Part shown: piece after piece, positions 17,717-26,232 of the stretch
How positions within the stretch are numbered: position 1 is the stretch's first letter
Layout of the letters: each line of letters opens with the position of its first letter
Origin: Alphaproteobacteria bacterium
Lineage (GTDB): Bacteria > Pseudomonadota > Alphaproteobacteria > Rhodobacterales > Rhodobacteraceae
Direction: 5' to 3'
DNA length: 42,047 nt
Assembly (NCBI GenBank): GCA_029289325.1
Contig: JARFTV010000031.1
Span: forward strand, 6,570 to 48,616
The notes under the pieces: generated by a model
Seen by the model: only the letters and a program-made list of their open reading frames with translations
Database searches by the model: none
Told to the model about the DNA's origin: nothing
Made by a program: the position numbers and the translations under genes

Positions 17717-18871
17717 TCAGAGGCGGACGACGCGGACCTCGTGACCCTTCGCCGAGAGCGCGATCTCGCCCTTGCAGAGCCGCATCGCATCCTCGCCGAA
17801 GGCCTCGCGCCGCCAGCCGGTCAGGGCGGGCACGTCGCGGTCGCCGGCGGCGATCTGGTCGAGGTCCGCAGACGAGGCGATCAGCCGGGGCGCCACGCCG
17901 AGCGATTCCGACTTGGCCTTCAACAGCACGCGCAAGAGGTCGGCCAGGGCCGGGTTGACCTGCAGCTGTTCGCGGGCCCCATCGATGCGCGGAAAATCCT
18001 CGGGCTTCATTTCAAGCCCTTCCTTGACGGCGGCAAGGATGCCCTCGGCGATCTCGGCCTTGCGGCCTTCGCGCAGAAGGAGGCGCGAGCGGCCCAGTTC
18101 CTCGATCGTCTGCGGCCGAGTCGAGGCGAGTTCCAGGAGCGCGTCGTCCTTCATCACCCGGCTGCGCGGGACGTTCTGCGTCTGGGCATAGGTTTCGCGG
18201 AAGCGGGCCAAAGCCTTGACCACGGCGAGGAACCGGCCGGAGGTCGTGCGGGTCTTGATCCGCTGCCATGCCTCATCGGGATTGACGGTATAGGTCGCGG
18301 GATCGGTGAGGATGGCCAGTTCCTCGGCCACCCAGCTGGCGCGGTCGTTCTTCGCCAGTTGCGCCGCGAGGAATTCGTAGATCACCCGCAGATGGGTGAC
18401 ATCGGCCAGCGCGTAATCCTTCTGCGCCTCGGACAGCGGGCGGCGCGACCAGTCGGTGAAGCGGCTGGTCTTGTCGAGATTGGCCTTGGCGATCTTCTTC
18501 ACCAGCGTTTCATAGCCGACCTGTTCGCCGAAGCCGCAGACCATGGCGGCGACCTGGGTGTCGAAGAGCGGGGTCGGGAAGACATGGCCTTCGACGAAGA
18601 AGATCTCCAGATCCTGCCGGGCGGCGTGGAAGACCTTGACCGTCGCCTCGTGCCGGAAGAGGTCGTAGAGCGGCTCCATCGACATGTCGGGGCCTTCGAT
18701 CGGGTCGATGAGGACCGCCTCGCCCTGCCCCGGCAGCGCCATCTGGATCAGGCAGAGCTTGGACCAGTAGGTGCGTTCGCGCAGGAATTCGGTGTCGAGG
18801 GTGACGTAAGGATGGGCCTTGGCGGCCTCGCAGAAGGCGGCGAGGTCTTCGGTCGTGGTAATCGTGCGCAT
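17717..18871 (-). CDS. rnd: Ribonuclease D
   Basis: 384 aa 3'-to-5' exoribonuclease involved in tRNA 3' maturation. The DEDD exonuclease domain occupies ~1-190: D26 and E28 in VTLDTEFLRERTYW, the FHAARQDLEIF segment (~80-90) and a YALADVTHLRVIYEFL segment with the last aspartate (~155). A HRDC domain follows at ~210-290 (ALARFRETYAQTQNVPRSRVMKDD). Length matches bacterial RNase D. It starts at the ATG at 18869-18871, is divergent from the DUF454 gene by 128 nt, and its 3' end faces the lipoprotein gene. Confidence 0.95.
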   Translation of the reverse strand: MRTITTTEDLAAFCEAAKAHPYVTLDTEFLRERTYWSKLCLIQMALPGQGEAVLIDPIEGPDMSMEPLYDLFRHEATVKVFHAARQDLEIFFVEGHVFPTPLFDTQVAAMVCGFGEQVGYETLVKKIAKANLDKTSRFTDWSRRPLSEAQKDYALADVTHLRVIYEFLAAQLAKNDRASWVAEELAILTDPATYTVNPDEAWQRIKTRTTSGRFLAVVKALARFRETYAQTQNVPRSRVMKDDALLELASTRPQTIEELGRSRLLLREGRKAEIAEGILAAVKEGLEMKPEDFPRIDGAREQLQVNPALADLLRVLLKAKSESLGVAPRLIASSADLDQIAAGDRDVPALTGWRREAFGEDAMRLCKGEIALSAKGHEVRVVRL

Positions 18872-18999
18872 TTCAGGCCTTTCGCGGGGTCATCCCGCCG
18901 GAATTTCGGCCGCTATAGGCGGGGTGGGGTCAAAAGGGAAGAGGTGGGGTTGCGGTTGCTGGACGCCCGTGCGCTTGTGGCAACGATCGGAGGGCGTGG

Positions 19000-19362
19000 A
19001 TGCGAGGGTTCTGGCTGGCGGCGGGGATGATGTTCCTGGGGCTTGGGCTCTTGGGCGTGGTGCTGCCGGTGCTGCCGACGACGCCCTTCCTGCTGGTCGC
19101 GGCGGGGTGTTTCGCGCGCTCTTCTCCCCGGCTGCATGGCTGGCTGCTGGCGCATCCGCTGCTTGGCCCGCCGGTGCGGAACTGGGAGGAGAACGGCGCG
19201 ATCTCGCGCCCTGCCAAGCGGCTGGCGGCGGGGAGCATGGCGGTGGTCTTCGGCATCTCGGTCTGGGCGGGGCTTGGCTGGCCGATCCTGCTGGCGCAGG
19301 GCACGCTGATCGCGGTGGGCCTGTGGTTCGTGCTGTCGCGGCCGGACGGGCCGTCAGTCTAG
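19000..19362 (+). CDS. DUF454 (YbaN-like) inner membrane protein
   Basis: 120 aa with about three membrane helices (residues ~4-38 as a hairpin, ~75-110). The family pattern GLLGVVLPVLPTTPFLLVAAGCFARSSPRLHGWLLAHPLLGPPVRNWEENGAI is very clear, split here between a proline-rich helix and a HPLLGP loop. The molecular role of YbaN/DUF454 proteins is not established. Convergent with purN, overlapping its 3' end by 9 nt. Confidence 0.92.
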   Translation: MRGFWLAAGMMFLGLGLLGVVLPVLPTTPFLLVAAGCFARSSPRLHGWLLAHPLLGPPVRNWEENGAISRPAKRLAAGSMAVVFGISVWAGLGWPILLAQGTLIAVGLWFVLSRPDGPSV

Positions 19363-19941
19363 CATGAGGGGGCTGCGGTCCCCGCTGGCGAAGCGGCGAA
19401 GGACAGCGGGGTAGAGCCGGTGCTCCAGCTTCAACACGCGGCTGGCCAGCGTCTCGGCGGTATCCTCGGGCCGAACGGGGAGCCGGGCCTGGCCGAGGAT
19501 GGGGCCTGCGTCCAGATCCTCGGTCACCTCATGGATGGTGCAGCCGGCCTCGGCATCACCGGCGGCCAGCGCGCGGGCATGGGTGTTGAGGCCGGGGTAT
19601 TTCGGCAAGAGCGAGGGGTGGATGTTGAGCATCCGACCCCGGTAGCGGCGGATGAAGCCCGGCGTCAGGATGCGCATGAACCCGGCAAGGCAGAGGATGT
19701 CGGGTCGGGCCGCGTCGATCCGGTCGGCGAGCGCCGTCTCGAACGACGCGCGGTCAGGGAAGGCGCGGTGGTCGACGGCGGCGGTCGGGATGCCCAGCGC
19801 CTGCGCCCTGGCAAGGCCCCCGGCGGCGGGGTCGTTCGAGGCGACAAGGACGGGTGTGGCGTAACCGCCCGCGGCCATGTCCTGCACCAGGGCGAGCATG
19901 TTGGAGCCCCCCCCGGAAATCAGGATGGCCACGCGTTTCAC
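19354..19941 (-). CDS. purN: Phosphoribosylglycinamide formyltransferase
   Basis: 195 aa. PurN transfers a formyl group from 10-formyltetrahydrofolate to GAR, the third step of purine synthesis. The GAR-binding ISGGGSNM loop is at residues 9-15, and the catalytic triad reads N106 and H108 ([10 protein letters not shown]) and D144 (TEDLDAGPI). Length fits the family. The start overlaps the purM stop by 4 nt (ATGA), so the two are translationally coupled, as in many bacteria. Confidence 0.97.
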   Translation of the reverse strand: MKRVAILISGGGSNMLALVQDMAAGGYATPVLVASNDPAAGGLARAQALGIPTAAVDHRAFPDRASFETALADRIDAARPDILCLAGFMRILTPGFIRRYRGRMLNIHPSLLPKYPGLNTHARALAAGDAEAGCTIHEVTEDLDAGPILGQARLPVRPEDTAETLASRVLKLEHRLYPAVLRRFASGDRSPLMLD

Positions 19942-20984
19942 AGAAGCTTGCCCTTGTAGACGACGCCCTGCCCTTCGATGACACGGCCAAGCCGGGTGAC
20001 GGTTTCTCCTTCGCCTTCAAGGAGTCGTGTCAGATCCTTCGCACGATCTTCGGCCACGACGAGGATCATGCCGATTCCGCAGTTGAAGGTCTTGAGCAGC
20101 TCGGGCTCCGACATGTCGGCGGTGGTGGCGAGCCAGCGGAAGACCGGAGGCAACTGCCAGGCGCCAAGGTCGATCTCGCAGGCGAGGCCCTCGGGCAGGA
20201 CGCGGGGCGGGTTCTCGGTCAGGCCGCCGCCGGTGATATGGGCAAGGCCGTGGACCCCGCCGGCGCGGATCGCGGCAAGGGCCTGCTTGACGTAAAGCCG
20301 GGTCGGGGTGAGGAGCGCCTGCCCCAGGGTGCCGTCCGAGAAGGGCGAGGGGGCGTCCCAGCCGAGGCCGGAAAGCTCCACCACCTTGCGGACGAAGCTG
20401 TAGCCGTTGGAATGGACCCCGTTCGAGGCGAGGCCGAGGATCACGTCGCCCTGACGGACGCCCTTGGGCAGGTCCTGCCCCCGCTCCATCGCGCCGACGG
20501 CGAAACCGGCGAGGTCGAAGTCGCCCTTGTGGTACATGCCCGGCATTTCGGCGGTTTCGCCGCCGATCAGCGCGCAGCCCGAGTCGGCGCAGCCCTGGGC
20601 GATGCCGGTGATGATGCGGCTGGCCTGGTCAAGCTCGAGCTTGCCGGTGGCGAAGTAGTCGAGGAAGAAGAGCGGCTCGGCCCCCTGGCAGACGAGGTCG
20701 TTGACGCACATGGCGACGAGGTCGATGCCGATCGTGTCGACATGGCCGGTGTCGATGGCGATGCGCAGCTTGGTGCCCACCCCGTCGGTCGCGGCGACGA
20801 GGATTGGGTCCTGGTAGCCCGCGGCCTTCAGGTCGAACAGCGCGCCGAAGCCGCCGAGGCCGCCCATCGTGCCGGAGCGGCTGGTCGCCTTGGCGGCGGG
20901 CTTGATCCGGTCGACAAGCTGGTTCCCGGCGTCGATATCCACACCCGCATCGGCATAGGTCAGCCCCTTGTGCCCCGTCGCCAT
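19938..20984 (-). CDS. purM: Phosphoribosylformylglycinamidine cyclo-ligase (AIR synthetase)
   Basis: 348 aa, the usual size. PurM closes the imidazole ring of FGAM using ATP, the fifth step of purine synthesis. Recognised by the [20 protein letters not shown] start, [82 protein letters not shown]-like (here SFVRK) and [17 protein letters not shown] segments. It is upstream of and coupled to purN. A 127-nt divergent spacer separates it from the sterol-desaturase-family gene; I see no recognisable purine riboswitch or PurR-type operator there. Confidence 0.97.
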   Translation of the reverse strand: MATGHKGLTYADAGVDIDAGNQLVDRIKPAAKATSRSGTMGGLGGFGALFDLKAAGYQDPILVAATDGVGTKLRIAIDTGHVDTIGIDLVAMCVNDLVCQGAEPLFFLDYFATGKLELDQASRIITGIAQGCADSGCALIGGETAEMPGMYHKGDFDLAGFAVGAMERGQDLPKGVRQGDVILGLASNGVHSNGYSFVRKVVELSGLGWDAPSPFSDGTLGQALLTPTRLYVKQALAAIRAGGVHGLAHITGGGLTENPPRVLPEGLACEIDLGAWQLPPVFRWLATTADMSEPELLKTFNCGIGMILVVAEDRAKDLTRLLEGEGETVTRLGRVIEGQGVVYKGKLL

Positions 20985-21111
20985 CTTGCACTCCCTGTCG
21001 CCGCTGTGCCTGGCCGTCCGCTACACCAAGAGCGGGCCAGCGGCAACTGCGGCCTTGACGGCTGAGGCGCGGGATTGTTGCCTTGCGTCGGAAAATGCAG
21101 GGCGGGACCCG

Positions 21112-22029
21112 ATGCCGGGGGCGATTGCCGACGTCTATCTGATTCTCTTCGGGCCGGGGCTGGTCACGGGCCCGGTCTACCTTGCCTTGGCGGGACTGGC
21201 CGCCTTCTGGGTCTATCGGCGCGAGGGAGCGCGCGGCGGGTTCTGGCGCTGGCTGGTCCCGGCGCGGATCTGGCGGCATCCCTCGCATCTGATCGACCTG
21301 CAGCTCTTCGTCCTGGGTCGGCTGATGGCGGTCCTTGGGCTGTTCGCGGGGCTGGCGGTCACAACCTTCGTCGCGGCCGGGGTGGCTGGCCTGATCCCCG
21401 CCCCGCTGCTTGCCGCCGAAAACCTCGGGCCGGTGGCGCTGGCGCTGATCCTGTGGCTGCCTTCGGATTTCTCGATCTACTGGGTCCACCGGATCTACCA
21501 CCGCTGGGAGCGGATCTGGCCCCTGCACGCCGTCCATCACAGCGCCGAGGTGATGACCCCCTTCACCACCTATCGCCAGCATCCGGTCGCCAACCTGCTG
21601 ACCAGCGTGGCACAGGCGGTGTTCGTGGGCATTTGCCAGGGATTGCTGATCGGGGTGCTGGTCGAGGATCTGGCGGTGGCCGAGATCGCGGGGATCAACC
21701 TGTGCATCGTGCTGGCCAATGCGGGGCTTGCGGCGCTGCACCATTCGCATGTCTGGCTGAGCTATGGTCCCCTGCTGGAGCATGTCTTCATCTCGCCCGC
21801 GCAGCACCAGATCCATCACAGCGCCGACCCGGCGCATTACAACCGGAACTTCGGCAATTCGCTGGCGCTGTGGGACTGGATGTTCGGCACGCTTTACGTG
21901 ATCCGGGGCCGGGAGGAGCTTACGCTCGGCCTGTCGGGCGAGGCCGAGCAGGCGCTGATGCGTCAGCGCCTGGGGCCGATGCTGTGGGACCCGGTCGCAC
22001 GGGTCCTGCGGCGGAAGCGGCGGGCTTAG
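21112..22029 (+). CDS. Sterol desaturase / fatty acid hydroxylase family membrane enzyme
   Basis: 305 aa, with membrane helices at ~5-30, ~60-90, ~105-125 and ~165-205. The non-haem di-iron histidine clusters are intact: HRIYH (WVHRIYHR), HAVHHS, and HQIHHSADPAHYN. The family hydroxylates or desaturates lipids such as sterols, carotenoids and fatty acids; substrate is unknown here. I chose the ATG at 21112 because the residues before it are not membrane-protein-like and overlap the purM promoter area. Its stop overlaps the convergent small ORF by 4 nt. Confidence 0.88.
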   Translation: MPGAIADVYLILFGPGLVTGPVYLALAGLAAFWVYRREGARGGFWRWLVPARIWRHPSHLIDLQLFVLGRLMAVLGLFAGLAVTTFVAAGVAGLIPAPLLAAENLGPVALALILWLPSDFSIYWVHRIYHRWERIWPLHAVHHSAEVMTPFTTYRQHPVANLLTSVAQAVFVGICQGLLIGVLVEDLAVAEIAGINLCIVLANAGLAALHHSHVWLSYGPLLEHVFISPAQHQIHHSADPAHYNRNFGNSLALWDWMFGTLYVIRGREELTLGLSGEAEQALMRQRLGPMLWDPVARVLRRKRRA

Positions 22030-22223
22030 CCGTCGTCGCCGGGCGGGTCCTTCGGCGTTGCCGCACCGCCCGCGACGACCAGTGCGCCAAGGAGCAGGAC
22101 CAGAAGAAGGGCGCCATTGCCACTGCCATCCGAAACCTTGGTGGGAGCCGTTACTCCGGCCAGCGCGGCGGTTGCGGTCGTCATCATGGCCCCGACCCAG
22201 GCCAAGGCGGTTGTCAGCTTCAC
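22026..22223 (-). CDS. Small membrane protein of unknown function
   Basis: 65 aa, GTG start with GGAGA 6-10 nt upstream. A signal-like helix (KLTTALAWVGAMMTTATAALAG) is followed by a Gly/Ser linker, a second hydrophobic helix (GALLLVLLLGALVVAGGAA) and a short acidic tail ending GDDG. Two short helices with a small linker are common among small Rhodobacteraceae membrane proteins, but I cannot name the family. Convergent with the desaturase-family gene. Coding status is probable rather than certain. Confidence 0.55.
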   Translation of the reverse strand: MKLTTALAWVGAMMTTATAALAGVTAPTKVSDGSGNGALLLVLLLGALVVAGGAATPKDPPGDDG

Positions 22224-22303
22224 GGCAATCTCCAGATCTGGAATTCGGGAAAGGCGATGTGAAGCCTAGCAAGACCACGCATTAACGCAAGCCCGGCTTT
22301 GGC

Positions 22304-22331
22304 TTGACCCGGGCCGTGTCTCTGCTAGGCA
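22304..22331 (+). promoter_or_regulatory. Putative sigma-70 promoter of the tRNA gene
   Basis: TTGACC (22304-22309), a 16-nt spacer and TAGGCA (22326-22331) end 11 nt before the tRNA. Placement and the strong -35 box fit a housekeeping promoter; there is no experimental support. Confidence 0.5.
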
Positions 22332-22342
22332 GAAGCAGCTAC

Positions 22343-22418
22343 GGGCCTGTAGCTCAATGGTCAGAGCAGGGCGCTCATAACGCCTTGGTTGGGGGTTCAA
22401 GTCCCTCCGGGCCTACCA
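22343..22418 (+). tRNA. tRNA with CAU anticodon, probably tRNA-Ile2 (or elongator Met)
   Basis: 76 nt with an encoded CCA. Acceptor GGGCCTG pairs with CGGGCCT (a G1-U72 wobble at the end). T8-A9 and GCTC at 10-13 are standard, the anticodon loop is CTCATAA, and the T arm is GGGGG-TTCAAGT-CCCTC. The CAU anticodon could be methionine or the lysidine-modified isoleucine tRNA. The GCTCATAACGC anticodon arm resembles tRNA-Ile2 more than the usual alphaproteobacterial elongator Met (GAATCATAATCC). It is not an initiator, since the three G-C pairs below the anticodon are missing. Confidence 0.95.
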
Positions 22419-22465
22419 TTCCCCGGGCGGTTCGTAGCTTCTGCTGCCCGCCCGGGTCCCGTGGG

Positions 22466-22484
22466 AACCGCCTTCACGGCGGTT
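22466..22484 (+). terminator. Hairpin downstream of the tRNA
   Basis: AACCGCC-TTCAC-GGCGGTT: perfect 7-nt arms, 48 nt after the tRNA CCA. No run of T follows, so it may be a processing or Rho-assisted end rather than a classic intrinsic terminator. The rest of the 195-nt spacer up to the SDR gene shows nothing clear. Confidence 0.4.
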
Positions 22485-22613
22485 GCGACGGACGGGGGCA
22501 CCTCCTGCCCCATTGCAGATTGGTCATTGTCGCCACGCGGACGAGAGGCCAATCTGACCGGGCGGAAGCGGCTGCGCCTGCCGTCCTGTCCGATCCATTG
22601 TGAGGAAGCCTTC

Positions 22614-23369
22614 ATGTCCGAGAATTTCGCACGCTATCCAAGCCTTCCCGACAAGGTGGTCTATGTCACCGGCGGCGCGTCCGGGATCGGGGCCGAGATC
22701 GTCTCGGCCTTCGCCGAACAGGGCGCACGGGTGGGGTTTGTCGACATGGATGCCGAGACGAGCGCGGCCCTGTGCGCGGCGCATGAGAATGTGACGCACG
22801 AAATCTGCGACCTGCGCAATATCGAGGGTCTGCGCGCCGCCTTTGCCGCGCTGCGTGCACGGATCGGGCCGGCCGGGGTGCTGGTCAACAATGCCGCGCG
22901 GGACGACCGCCATTCCTGGAGCGATGTGACGCCGGAGTATTGGGACGACCGGATGAACACCAACCTGCGGCACCAGTTCTTTGCCATTCAGGCCGTGGCA
23001 CCGGACATGATCGCGGCGGGGGGCGGGTCGATCATCAACCTCGGCTCGAACAGCTGGTTCGAGGCCGGGGGCGGCTTTCCGGCCTATGCCACGGCCAAGG
23101 CGGCTGTGCATGGCCTAACGCGGACGATGGCGCGCGACCTGGGTCAGCATCGCATCCGGGTGAATGCCGTCGTGCCGGGCTGGGTGATGACCGAACGGCA
23201 GAAGACGCTGTGGGCCAAGCCCGAGCCGATCGCGGCGCATCTCAAGCGCCAGTGCCTGCCCGACCTGATCGAGCCGGTCTATATCGCGCGGATGGTGCTG
23301 TTCCTGGCCTCGGACGATGCGGCGATGTGCACGGCCAGCAGCTACATGGTCGAAGCCGGGTCGATCTGA
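22614..23369 (+). CDS. SDR-family oxidoreductase
   Basis: 251 aa soluble NAD(P)-dependent dehydrogenase of the classical short-chain family. The Rossmann loop is VTGGASGIG (residues 18-26), an acidic D in FVDMD near residue 45 suggests NAD(H), NNAA is at ~100, and the catalytic pair is Y158 and K162 (YATAKAA). The protein ends in VEAGSI, where the family usually has a VDGG-type end. The ATG at 22614 has GAGGAAG 7-13 nt upstream; the long open frame before it runs through the tRNA and is not coding. It is followed after 16 nt by an FAD oxidoreductase, likely in one transcript. Substrate unknown; sugar or polyol dehydrogenases look similar. Confidence 0.88.
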   Translation: MSENFARYPSLPDKVVYVTGGASGIGAEIVSAFAEQGARVGFVDMDAETSAALCAAHENVTHEICDLRNIEGLRAAFAALRARIGPAGVLVNNAARDDRHSWSDVTPEYWDDRMNTNLRHQFFAIQAVAPDMIAAGGGSIINLGSNSWFEAGGGFPAYATAKAAVHGLTRTMARDLGQHRIRVNAVVPGWVMTERQKTLWAKPEPIAAHLKRQCLPDLIEPVYIARMVLFLASDDAAMCTASSYMVEAGSI

Positions 23370-23385
23370 GCTGGGGGCGGTGACG

Positions 23386-24759
23386 ATGAAGATCGGCGAT
23401 GTCTCGTTCTGGTATGCCGACATCGGGCTGCCCTATCCGCGTGCGCCCCTGCAGGGGGATGCGACGGCGGATGTGGCGATCATCGGGGCGGGCTACACCG
23501 GCCTGTGGGCGGCCTGGTATCTGAAGCAGGCGGCCCCCGCGCTGGACGTGCTGGTGATCGAGAAGGATTTCGCGGGCTTTGGCGCCTCGGGGCGCAATGG
23601 CGGCTGGCTGACCGGGGGCTTTGCCTGGAATCACCGGCGCTATCTGGAGGGGTCCAGCGAGCATCAGGTCCGCGCCATGGTCGAGGCGATGAACGGCACG
23701 GTGGACGAGGTGATCCGCGTCTGCGAGGCCGAGGGAATCGACGCGGATATCCGTCGCACGGATGAGCTGATGGTGGCGACCAAGCCCGCGCAACTGGGCC
23801 GGATGCGGGACGAAGTCGCCCATCGCCGCCACTGGGGCGAGGAGGAGCGGGTCCACGAGATCGGAGCCGAGGAGCTGGCCCGCCGCGTGCGGATTCCCGG
23901 CGCCCTGGGTGCGATGGTGGTGGGCAATGTCGCGCGGGTGCAGCCGGCCAAGCTGGTCCGGGGCCTTGCCCGCGCGGCCGAGCGGGCGGGGGTGCGGATC
24001 GTCGAGGGGACGGCGGTCATGGGCTATGAGAAGGGGCTGGTGACGACGGATCGGGGCCTTGTGCGCGCGCCGGTGATCCTGCGCTGCACCGAGGGATTCA
24101 CGGCCGACCTGCCGGGACGCAAGCGGGAGTGGCTGCCGCTGAATTCGGCCCAGATCGCGACCGAGCCCTTGCCGCCCGAGGTCTGGGACAAGATCGGCTG
24201 GGACGGCCATGAGATCCTTGGCGATTTCGCCAATGCCTACTGCTATTGCCAGCGCACGCGGGAGGGCCGGATCACGGTCGGCGCGCGGGGGGTGCCCTAT
24301 CGGTTCGGCTCGAACCTCGATGTGAACGGCGCGCCGGATGACGAGACGATCCGGCGGCTGGTGGCGATTCTGCACCGGCATTTCCCGGCGGCGCGGGGGG
24401 CGAGGATCGACCATGCCTGGTGCGGGGTCCTGGGCGTGCCGCGCGACTGGTGCGCGACGGTGGGGCTGGACCCGGCGACGGGGCTGGGCTGGGCCGGGGG
24501 CTATGTGGGGGTCGGGGTCTCGACCTCGAACCTGGCGGGGCGGACGCTGGCGGATCTGGTGCTGGGGCGGAACACCGATCTGGTGCATCTGCCCTGGGTC
24601 AATCGCCGGGTGAAGGACTGGGAGGCCGAGCCCTTCCGCTGGCTGGGCGTGCATGGGATGTATGCGCTGTTGAACGCGGCGGACCGGCGCGAGGACCGGC
24701 CGGGGGCCGGGCCGTCGAAGCTGGCCACCTTGGGGAACTGGCTGACGGGGCGGACCTGA
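23386..24759 (+). CDS. FAD-dependent oxidoreductase (DAO family, PuuB-like)
   Basis: 457 aa. The dinucleotide-binding motif VAIIGAGYTGLWAAWYL is at residues ~28-44 and is followed by VIEKDFAGFGASGRNGGWLTGG, the covalent- or tight-FAD segment typical of D-amino-acid dehydrogenases and gamma-glutamylputrescine oxidase. A C-terminal GYVGVGVSTSNLAGRTLADL closes the FAD domain. The family oxidises amines or amino acids. I chose the ATG at 23386, which puts the FAD motif at the normal position. It follows the SDR gene by 16 nt, so the two may act on one substrate, but nothing in the window identifies it. Confidence 0.88.
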   Translation: MKIGDVSFWYADIGLPYPRAPLQGDATADVAIIGAGYTGLWAAWYLKQAAPALDVLVIEKDFAGFGASGRNGGWLTGGFAWNHRRYLEGSSEHQVRAMVEAMNGTVDEVIRVCEAEGIDADIRRTDELMVATKPAQLGRMRDEVAHRRHWGEEERVHEIGAEELARRVRIPGALGAMVVGNVARVQPAKLVRGLARAAERAGVRIVEGTAVMGYEKGLVTTDRGLVRAPVILRCTEGFTADLPGRKREWLPLNSAQIATEPLPPEVWDKIGWDGHEILGDFANAYCYCQRTREGRITVGARGVPYRFGSNLDVNGAPDDETIRRLVAILHRHFPAARGARIDHAWCGVLGVPRDWCATVGLDPATGLGWAGGYVGVGVSTSNLAGRTLADLVLGRNTDLVHLPWVNRRVKDWEAEPFRWLGVHGMYALLNAADRREDRPGAGPSKLATLGNWLTGRT

Positions 24760-24848
24760 CCCGGGGGGCGGTGCGGCGCGCTCATCGATGACTTCGTCAT
24801 TCTTCGCGGGGTGGTCGTTGACTTACAGGCGAACGAGGAGGTCGCCGC

Positions 24849-24890
24849 ATGGTAGCGCCAACATCGTGACTTGCCAGCCCGCTCCGGGCT
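24849..24890 (+). other. Possible six-codon leader ORF followed by a small hairpin
   Basis: ATG at 24849 opens a six-codon frame (M-V-A-P-T-S, stop 24867-24869) with GAGGAGG 9-15 nt upstream. Seven nt after the stop lies AGCCCG-CTC-CGGGCT (24876-24890) followed by TT. This lies 35 nt before the haloperoxidase-like gene and could be a leader/attenuator, or chance. The rest of the 165-nt spacer also has a tiny ATGAC-TTC-GTCAT hairpin (24787-24799). Confidence 0.25.
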
Positions 24891-24924
24891 TTGCCATAAG
24901 ATGTCAGCCCCCCGGGAGGACGCG

Positions 24925-26232
24925 ATGACCCTGCACCGCCGCACCCTGCTTGCGCTTCCGTTTCTGGTGCTGGCGCGCCCTGCCCTTGCGGCCGACCGGG
25001 CCGAGGTCTCCCGCGAGGTGCTGCTGATGTGGCACCGGCTGATCCTGGAGCTTGTCCGGCATACGGCGACCTATGTGCCTCCGGTGGCGGCGCGGGCCTT
25101 TGCCTATATCGGGATCACCGCGCATGAGGCGCTGGCCACGGGCAATCCCCGGCTGGTGAGCCTTGCCGGGCAGGTGAACGGGCTGACCGGCGTGCCCGCC
25201 CGGACCGAAAGCGACCTCGATGCGCCCTGCGTCCTTCATGCGGCCCTGCAGGTGGCGGTGCGCGAGCTGTTCGCCAACACCGGCCCGACCGGCCAGCGCG
25301 CGATGGAAGCGATGGGGCGCCGGATGGGTGAGAGGGCCGGTGCCGGGATCGGGGCCGGGGTGATGGAGCGGAGCGTGGCCCATGGTCAGGCGGTGGCGCG
25401 GCATATCCTGGCCTGGTCGCGGGAGGATGGCGGCGCGGTGATCGAGAACATGGGGTTCCCGATGGAGTACACTCCCGGAACCCGGCCGCAGGACTGGGTG
25501 CCGACGAACCTGATCCGGTTGCAGCAGGCGCCGCTTCTGCCGCAATGGGCGACCTGCCGGCCCTTCGCCATTCCGACGGCGGATGCCTGCGACGCGCCGC
25601 CACCGCCCGCCTATGACGAGGCGGCGGGATCGGAGTTCCACTCCCATGCGCTGGAGGTCTATGAAACAGCGCGCGGCCTGACCGATGAGCAGAAGTTGAT
25701 CGCGCGGTTCTGGTCGGACGATCCGATGCTGACGCCCACCCCCGCCGGGCACTGGATCGCCATCGTCCTGCAGATCGCCGAGCGCGACGCGCTGCCGGTG
25801 GAGCTGGTCTCCTCGACCCTGGCCAAGCTGGGGGTGGCGCAGGCGGATGCGTTCATTTCCTGCTGGTCGACCAAGTTCAGATACAACCTCTTGCGGCCCG
25901 TGACCTATATCAGGCGCCATATCGACCCCAGCTGGGAGCCCCTGCTGATCACGCCGCCCTTCCCGGAATATACCTCGGGCCATTCGACGCAATCGGGCGC
26001 GGCCTCGACCGTGCTGGCGGCAATGCTGGGCGAGGATTTTGCCTTCGACGACGAGACCCATGTCGATGAGGGCCTGCCGGTGCGGCGCTTCCCCTCTTTC
26101 GCGGCGGCGGCCGAGGAGGCGGCGATCTCGCGGCTTTATGGCGGTATCCATTTCCGCTTCGGCAATGAGGCCGGCTTGGCGCAGGGGCGTCAGGTCGGGG
26201 CCTATGCCGCCGCCTTGCGGACCGAGGCATGA
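24925..26232 (+). CDS. Exported vanadium-dependent haloperoxidase-type phosphatase (PAP2 superfamily)
   Basis: 435 aa with a twin-arginine-like leader (LHRRTLLALPFLVLARPALA). The vanadate/phosphate pocket residues of the haloperoxidase/PAP2 superfamily are all visible: K317 and R324 (KFRYNLLRP), S351-G352-H353 (YTSGHST), R403 and H409 (ISRLYGGIHFRF). Overall length and the helical N-terminal half match bacterial vanadium haloperoxidase-like proteins. Whether it binds vanadate and oxidises halides, or acts as an acid phosphatase, cannot be decided by sequence alone. The ATG at 24925 has GGGAGGA upstream; an in-frame ATG at 24901 is possible but would put extra residues before the leader. The stop overlaps the next gene (ATGA). 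Confidence 0.87.
   Translation: MTLHRRTLLALPFLVLARPALAADRAEVSREVLLMWHRLILELVRHTATYVPPVAARAFAYIGITAHEALATGNPRLVSLAGQVNGLTGVPARTESDLDAPCVLHAALQVAVRELFANTGPTGQRAMEAMGRRMGERAGAGIGAGVMERSVAHGQAVARHILAWSREDGGAVIENMGFPMEYTPGTRPQDWVPTNLIRLQQAPLLPQWATCRPFAIPTADACDAPPPPAYDEAAGSEFHSHALEVYETARGLTDEQKLIARFWSDDPMLTPTPAGHWIAIVLQIAERDALPVELVSSTLAKLGVAQADAFISCWSTKFRYNLLRPVTYIRRHIDPSWEPLLITPPFPEYTSGHSTQSGAASTVLAAMLGEDFAFDDETHVDEGLPVRRFPSFAAAAEEAAISRLYGGIHFRFGNEAGLAQGRQVGAYAAALRTEA

Noticed and set aside
20985-21111. Purine riboswitch or PurR site upstream of purM
   Set aside because: No conserved purine-aptamer elements or recognisable palindromic operator are visible in the 127-nt spacer.
20629-22278. Minus-strand open frame spanning purM and the desaturase-family gene
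   Set aside because: It crosses two well-supported genes on different strands and the purM promoter; no domain seen.
22389-22613. Upstream extension of the SDR gene
   Set aside because: The frame starts inside the tRNA; the first residues have no family similarity, and a good ribosome site precedes the ATG at 22614.
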